Origin: an uncultured Bacilli bacterium
GTDB taxonomy: Bacteria > Bacillota_I > Bacilli_A > RF39 > UBA660
Length of the DNA stretch: 16,270 nucleotides
Reading direction: 5' to 3'
Assembly (NCBI GenBank): GCA_934096015.1
Contig: CAKOLD010000019.1
Span: 1 to 16,270, forward strand
Shown: in pieces, positions 12,481-16,270 of the stretch
How the letters are laid out: every line of letters begins with the position of its first letter
How positions within the stretch are numbered: the first letter of the stretch is position 1
The notes under the pieces: model-generated
The model's input: only the letters and a program-made list of their open reading frames with translations
What the model was told of the DNA's origin: nothing
Database searches by the model: none
Translations under genes and position numbers: made by a program

Positions 12481-14494
12481 AATTATTAACTTGGATATCT
12501 GATGCCTTTAGATTGGTATCGACTTTTAATGTGTTAAAACCATTTAGTGTATTAATACTAGGAAGTAGAACTTCTTCAGTAGTCATTTTAACTTTTTTAC
12601 TATCTCTATATAGCATTGGAACTATAAAGGTTACTGGATTATTTAAAGTATACTTTTCTTTAAAAAATGTATTTAATTCTTCAGCTGAAGAAACACTACT
12701 ATCTTTAAAAATAGCTAATGCAGAACTATTTAAATATAATCCTTTATCATAATATTTATTACTAGTTACTAAATAATAATTACAAAGTCCCCCTTTAAAC
12801 AATGTATCATCATAAAATATAAAATAAGAATTATCAGACCAATCATAATCCTTACCGATTTTCTGTACAAGTTCATCACCAGTTAAAACATGTTTAAATA
12901 TATACCTTACAACCTTTTTTTCTTTAAAATCTATATAATCAGCATAATTACCTATTTTTCTTAAAGGTTCATCTAAATAGATATTAGTTGTAATTGGTTC
13001 AACGTATGGTTCATATTCTGTTGCTGTATTACCACTTTCTAATTGAGGAGAAAGAGTTAAATTGTCGTAAGTAACTCCTTTTTCAATCCTAATTCGATAT
13101 AAGAACTTTGCACTAATCTTTACTGTTCGAGTTGTAGAGCGTAAAGCAAGATCATTTGATATCCAAAATTGTTGCTCGTTTTTTGCATCCCAAAGTTGAA
13201 CAAAAGCATAAATATTATTAACAGGAACACCACTGGCATTCGCTTTCAAGGTATACGTCCCTTCTGGTAAATTAATATAATTCATTTCAAAATTCGCTGA
13301 TTCTGTACATGTCCCATTCAATGTAATTTTACCATTTTCATTTTTTAAAGTAACCCCATTTAATGTTTTCTCAGTAACACTTGAATTTAACAAGTTTTTA
13401 CCACTTACAGTTACTGGTATTTTATAACCATATGGCTCATATTCATCAGATTCAACATCTTTAGTTATCATTATATCTTTTACCCATGTACTGTTGTCCC
13501 CAGTTCCGTAAATCCAATCTATATATTCTACAATTTTATCTGCATCACTAATCGTATTCCAATTAACATCTTGCCATTCTTTCGACCATTTACCAGAAAT
13601 AAATGCTACTGATTTTAGTGTACCATCTGTGTAAACTATTCTAATGATTGAGCCTGGTGCAATACTTTCTTCATAACCTTTTAAGTATTTCACTTTATAA
13701 TTTACTCTTATTTGGCCAGTGTATCCTTCTGTATTTTTCCACAGTTTCTTTTTATAAATTGTTCTATTATTTTCAATATAATAACTACCATCTTCTTCTT
13801 TTGTCCAACCTTGTTCTATTAAAATATTAGGATCAAATAAATTTTTAGTCTTATCTCCTACACTTTCTATCTCAACTGGATTATCTGGTGTTGGTATTCC
13901 CCTTTGGATACTATTTCCATATATTCTGTAGTTTTCTAAAGCATTTCCATTCCCTATAAATGTTACACTGTTTTTTACTTCATCTCCTATATTTACTCTT
14001 ATACTTAATGTAGCTCCCATATCTATACTTTGATCTACATCTGATAGATTAGCATATGTTACTACTAAACTATAACTCTTTGTTGCACCACTTTCTATTT
14101 CTATACTATCTAATAAGGTTGTTTCATAGGTTGGTATAATCCCTGTACTTAGTTCTGTATTTCCTTCTTTTAATACATATGTCCAATCCTCTGCTCTTGA
14201 GAAGGTATTTGTTATATTATCTAACTTAATACTATATGTTGCAGTATCATCTCCGGTATTTTTTACACTAAATGTTTTAGTAACTGTATATCCTGGTTCT
14301 ATTTTTCCTGTTGGTTTTATTACTCCATTTCCATCTGTGTATGTTACTTCTAATTTCTTACCTACTGAACTTATAGTTTTTTCATTAGTATTGCCAATTA
14401 CTTTTGTTTTATAATAAGCGTATGTTAATCCTAATAACAATATTGTTATTAAAAATAAAGCTATTCCTGATATTATTATATGTTTCTTTTTCAT
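12479..14494 (-). CDS. Membrane-anchored surface protein: family N-module plus phage-tail-fibre-like C-terminal region
   Basis: 671 residues. A basic N-terminus (MKKKH) and membrane segment (7-26) end in LTYAYYKTK, like the SipW-type signals of TasA/camelysin proteins, so it is either a membrane anchor or cleaved after TYA. Residues about 45-175 form a beta-rich module (KTFSVKNTGDDTATYSIKLD) shared nearly verbatim with the next family gene. From about 176 the sequence changes to a style I know from siphophage minor tail and receptor-binding proteins: YGNSIQRGIPTPDNPVEIES, VTVSGKNLL, TNIYLDEPLRKIGNYADYID. There is no LPXTG motif or C-terminal anchor. AGGATG precedes the start. Transcribed from a promoter whose spacer contains 11 consecutive G, so on/off expression is likely. 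Role inferred: variable surface adhesin or decoy; the family assignment of the N-module is tentative. Confidence 0.75.
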   Translation of the reverse strand: MKKKHIIISGIALFLITILLLGLTYAYYKTKVIGNTNEKTISSVGKKLEVTYTDGNGVIKPTGKIEPGYTVTKTFSVKNTGDDTATYSIKLDNITNTFSRAEDWTYVLKEGNTELSTGIIPTYETTLLDSIEIESGATKSYSLVVTYANLSDVDQSIDMGATLSIRVNIGDEVKNSVTFIGNGNALENYRIYGNSIQRGIPTPDNPVEIESVGDKTKNLFDPNILIEQGWTKEEDGSYYIENNRTIYKKKLWKNTEGYTGQIRVNYKVKYLKGYEESIAPGSIIRIVYTDGTLKSVAFISGKWSKEWQDVNWNTISDADKIVEYIDWIYGTGDNSTWVKDIMITKDVESDEYEPYGYKIPVTVSGKNLLNSSVTEKTLNGVTLKNENGKITLNGTCTESANFEMNYINLPEGTYTLKANASGVPVNNIYAFVQLWDAKNEQQFWISNDLALRSTTRTVKISAKFLYRIRIEKGVTYDNLTLSPQLESGNTATEYEPYVEPITTNIYLDEPLRKIGNYADYIDFKEKKVVRYIFKHVLTGDELVQKIGKDYDWSDNSYFIFYDDTLFKGGLCNYYLVTSNKYYDKGLYLNSSALAIFKDSSVSSAEELNTFFKEKYTLNNPVTFIVPMLYRDSKKVKMTTEEVLLPSINTLNGFNTLKVDTNLKASDIQVNN

Positions 14495-14512
14495 ACTTCA
14501 CATCCTAAAGTT
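14439..14512 (-). repeat. Family 5' repeat, copy 1 (leader end, ribosome site and signal-sequence codons)
   Basis: 74 bp identical to 16197-16270 except for two positions by direct comparison. It spans the end of the leader, the ribosome site (AGGATGTGAAGT), the start codon and the first codons. Synonymous sites are conserved too, suggesting recent duplication or gene conversion rather than protein-level selection alone. Confidence 0.9.
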
Positions 14513-14570
14513 ATACTACTACATTAATATAGAATATTTTGTCTAATTTTATAAGTAGACGGAGAACCCT

Positions 14571-14612
14571 ATACTAATCATTATTATACATTTAACCCCC
14601 CCCCCCTGTCAA
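14571..14612 (-). promoter_or_regulatory. Promoter with 11-G homopolymer spacer (probable phase-variable switch)
   Basis: Minus-strand TTGACA (14612-14607), an 18-bp spacer made of 11 G plus TTAAATG, and TATAAT (14588-14583); both hexamers are perfect. ATTAGTATAGGG follows, as in the copy at 1-48. The predicted start is near 14575, leaving a leader of about 80 nt before the 671-residue gene. Slippage in the G run would change the -35/-10 spacing around the optimum of 17, as known for the Neisseria meningitidis porA promoter. Phase variation itself is inference from this architecture. Confidence 0.8.
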
Positions 14613-14683
14613 GGGTTAAAAAAACTCCTTCTTAGATACATATATATATAATGCATATTAAATTTCGACAGTTTCTACCAAAT
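14613..14683. other. AT-rich intergenic remainder
   Basis: The stretch between the G-tract promoter and the terminator of the next family gene holds no reading frame. It contains a short TA dinucleotide run (about 14639-14650) and minus-strand AAGAAGGAGTTTTTTT close to the -35. No function is recognised. Together with the promoter and the two flanking elements it makes up the 258-bp gap between the two surface-protein genes. Confidence 0.6.
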
Positions 14684-14720
14684 AAAAAAATAATAAAACT
14701 TTAATTTTAGCTTTATTATT
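14684..14720 (-). terminator. Terminator after the 499-residue surface-protein gene
   Basis: On the minus strand AATAATAAAGCT pairs with AGTTTTATTATT (12 bp including one G-U pair) around an 8-nt loop, followed by a run of seven T. AT-rich but long. Confidence 0.7.
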
Positions 14721-14752
14721 TTTTATTATCAAAATCAAAAGTTTTCCTAAAA

Positions 14753-16252
14753 TTATCTTACCACATATGGATTTGTTTGAGTTCCATTTCCACTGGTTAT
14801 TTCTACATCAGATCGTAACACTAATGCTGGACGTACTAAACGTAAATAGTTCACACCGCTATAACGCATTTTGCCAGCTCCATCCACATCCCAAACACGT
14901 GCACTACCATAAGTGTTCCAATGAGACGGTGACATAGTCCAATATAATTGATTTGCATTATCCTTTAAATAATAAGTCCAATTACCACCTTCATAACTTC
15001 CTCCAGCATAAGCAATTTCATCTGATGTTAATAATCCTATTTTTGATTTTATTGTCACCGCTTTAGTTTCATCAAGGCCTATCATATTGCACTTTAACAT
15101 TAAAAATTTTTGACTCATTATTCTATCAGAAAATCCATAGTTATAATCTGTATATAATGCTTTTGAAGCATCTACTGTTTCCTTATGATTTTCATCATAA
15201 TACGTTTTACTTGATATGGACATATCGTTACACCATTCTGCTTCAACTAATTTAGTATCATCTATTTTCTTTTCAAATGTACCTGTCTTACCTCCTACAG
15301 CATAATCTCCTCCATTTAACCAAGCTTCTAAAACAGTTTTTAAATCACTTGTTTCATATTTTAAATCATCCGAAGTTTTCGATGCTGCTAACTTATAATT
15401 AAATGTATCTGTTGATACAAAAGCTGAATCCACTAAAGATGTACTATAATCACTAGAATTACATTCATGATCTCTATCTGCAAGAGTTATTTTAATACTT
15501 CCATCTCCTTGAATTCTAACAACTCTCCAGCACATTCCTGAAAAATTTACGAAGTTATTATTAACTGCTCCTCTAAAATAATATGAGTCACCATAATCAT
15601 CTTCCGTACTTGCTAGTACTGCCTCATTTTCACTACTTGATGTAACTGCTGGTGTCGTTAATGTTTTACTAATTAAATTATCGCTACCAATGGCTTTTAA
15701 TAAAGTCTCTTTACTGGCATTTTCAAATACAGTTTCTACTGCTTCATCTATATTTACTCTTATACTTATGAATTTACCCATATCAGCCGATTGATCTACG
15801 TCAGTCAGATTAGCATAAGTTACCGTTAAACTATAGGTATCTGTTTTTTTAGAATCTATACTTGTAGAATTCACTATATATGTTTCAGTTACTGGTAAAA
15901 CTCCACTACTTACTTCAACATCTTCTTTTTTTAAAACATAAGTCCAATCCTTTGTTCTAGAGAAGGTATTTGTTATATTATCTAATTTAATACTATATTT
16001 TAATGCCTCATCTCCTGTATTCTCTACTGTGAATGTTTTAGTTGCTGAATATCCTGGTTCTATTTCCGTGCCTTCTATTACTCCATTTCCATCACTATAA
16101 GTAATTTTTAGATTTTTACTTACAACACTTACGCTTTTATCTTTACTATTATCAACTATTCTAGTCTTATAATAAGCATAAGTAAGGCCAAACAATAATA
16201 TTGTTATTAAAAATAAAGCTATTCCTGATATTATTATATGTTTATTTTTCAT
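14753..16252 (-). CDS. Membrane-anchored surface protein: family N-module plus C-type-lectin/DUF6273-like domain
   Basis: 499 residues. The first ~175 match the N-module of the neighbouring 671-residue protein: the same membrane segment, LTYAYYKT, KLDNITNTFSR..DWTYVLK, and TYANL.DVDQS.DMG. The C-terminal ~280 residues are unrelated to the neighbour. They include YYFRGAVNNNFVNF and CWRVVRIQGDGSIKITLAD, then IGLLTSDEIAYAGG, YWTMSPSHW, ARVWDVDGAGKMRYSG and RLVRPALVLRSDV, ending SGNGTQTNPYVV. This is the style of DUF6273-type and FGE/C-type-lectin-like domains, where the W..SP and VRP segments shape a variable binding surface. Four cysteines in the domain could form two disulfides. The segment coding for the last conserved part is much richer in G+C than the rest of the gene. 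The leader matches the neighbour's, so a similar promoter is expected just past the right edge. Confidence 0.78.
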   Translation of the reverse strand: MKNKHIIISGIALFLITILLFGLTYAYYKTRIVDNSKDKSVSVVSKNLKITYSDGNGVIEGTEIEPGYSATKTFTVENTGDEALKYSIKLDNITNTFSRTKDWTYVLKKEDVEVSSGVLPVTETYIVNSTSIDSKKTDTYSLTVTYANLTDVDQSADMGKFISIRVNIDEAVETVFENASKETLLKAIGSDNLISKTLTTPAVTSSSENEAVLASTEDDYGDSYYFRGAVNNNFVNFSGMCWRVVRIQGDGSIKITLADRDHECNSSDYSTSLVDSAFVSTDTFNYKLAASKTSDDLKYETSDLKTVLEAWLNGGDYAVGGKTGTFEKKIDDTKLVEAEWCNDMSISSKTYYDENHKETVDASKALYTDYNYGFSDRIMSQKFLMLKCNMIGLDETKAVTIKSKIGLLTSDEIAYAGGSYEGGNWTYYLKDNANQLYWTMSPSHWNTYGSARVWDVDGAGKMRYSGVNYLRLVRPALVLRSDVEITSGNGTQTNPYVVR

Positions 16253-16270
16253 ACTTCACATCCTAATGTT
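16197..16270 (-). repeat. Family 5' repeat, copy 2, running off the right edge
   Basis: Matches 14439-14512 at 72 of 74 positions and continues to the last base of the window, so the repeat probably extends further. It carries the ribosome site AGGATGTGAAGT and the first codons of the 499-residue protein. Confidence 0.9.

Noticed and set aside
12513..12752. Plus-strand open frame of 79 codons inside the 671-residue surface-protein gene
   Set aside because: Antisense shadow with no promoter or ribosome site. The same applies to 13648-13830.
14591..14620. Inverted repeat TTTAACCC...GGGTTAAA flanking the -35 and G tract, possibly an operator or invertible-promoter end
   Set aside because: The left-edge copy of the promoter does not preserve the arms (TTTAGTGC and GGGCAAAA), so it is not a conserved part of the element. 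No recombinase gene is present in the window.
14639..14650. TA dinucleotide run as a second slippage tract
   Set aside because: Short, upstream of the -35 rather than in the promoter spacer, and unremarkable in such AT-rich DNA.

Overview
The window is AT-rich, coding-dense DNA from a low-GC Firmicutes/Mollicutes-type bacterium, probably an uncultured gut anaerobe of the RF39/Erysipelotrichia kind. The evidence is the spoIVFA-spoIVFB-rplU-prp-rpmA...obg gene order of Bacilli and relatives, an L27 with a Prp-cleavable N-terminus, a class III (strictly anaerobic) ribonucleotide reductase, and sigma-A-type promoters (TTGACA/TTGAAA...TATAAT). The long reading frames contain no internal TGA, tryptophan is encoded by TGG, and TGA appears as a stop, so the standard bacterial code applies rather than the Mycoplasma code. 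The taxonomic placement is inference.

Layout, left to right; nearly everything is on the minus strand. (1) 1-48: a promoter with a G-tract spacer, reading out of the left edge into an unseen gene. (2) 52-2803: an operon of two unusual sigma-factor-like proteins with its own promoter and terminator. The first gene is a 658-residue sigma-70 protein with extra degenerate region-4-like modules at its C-terminus; the second is a 238-residue degenerate sigma-like protein. (3) 2811-5918: the overlapping nrdD-nrdG-dut operon for anaerobic dNTP supply, divergent from a Crp/Fnr-family regulator (6029-6655, plus strand). The intergenic gap has a 14-bp dyad centred at about -41.5 from the predicted nrdD start, the classic class II activator position, and the same dyad overlaps the predicted -35 of the regulator gene. 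(4) 6684-9419: a PfkB-like pseudokinase, a small Smr protein and Obg, as one operon. (5) 9429-10138: a glycerophosphodiesterase-like protein lacking its catalytic residues. (6) 10141-11164: the L21 leader followed by rplU-prp-rpmA. (7) 11161-12436: SpoIVFA-like and SpoIVFB-like membrane proteins. The second has HDxxH in place of HExxH and an apparently non-canonical start codon. (8) 12479-16270: two large surface proteins that share a nearly identical leader and N-terminal membrane/beta-sandwich module but have unrelated C-terminal domains. One C-terminus is phage-tail-fibre-like; the other is C-type-lectin/DUF6273-like with a GC-rich 3' patch.

The most interesting signal is the surface-protein family and its promoters. 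The 671-residue gene is preceded by TTGACA-18 bp-TATAAT in which the spacer contains an uninterrupted run of 11 G. A second copy of the element, with the G tract interrupted by one A and a 19-bp spacer, sits at the left edge. The lectin-type gene has the same leader sequence running off the right edge. This looks like a dispersed family of surface genes under slippage-prone promoters (the principle known for Neisseria porA), with a constant 5' module and exchangeable 3' modules. Two catalytically degenerate enzyme relatives next to obg, and the odd sigma pair, are secondary points of interest. No tRNA, rRNA, CRISPR array or transposase was seen.
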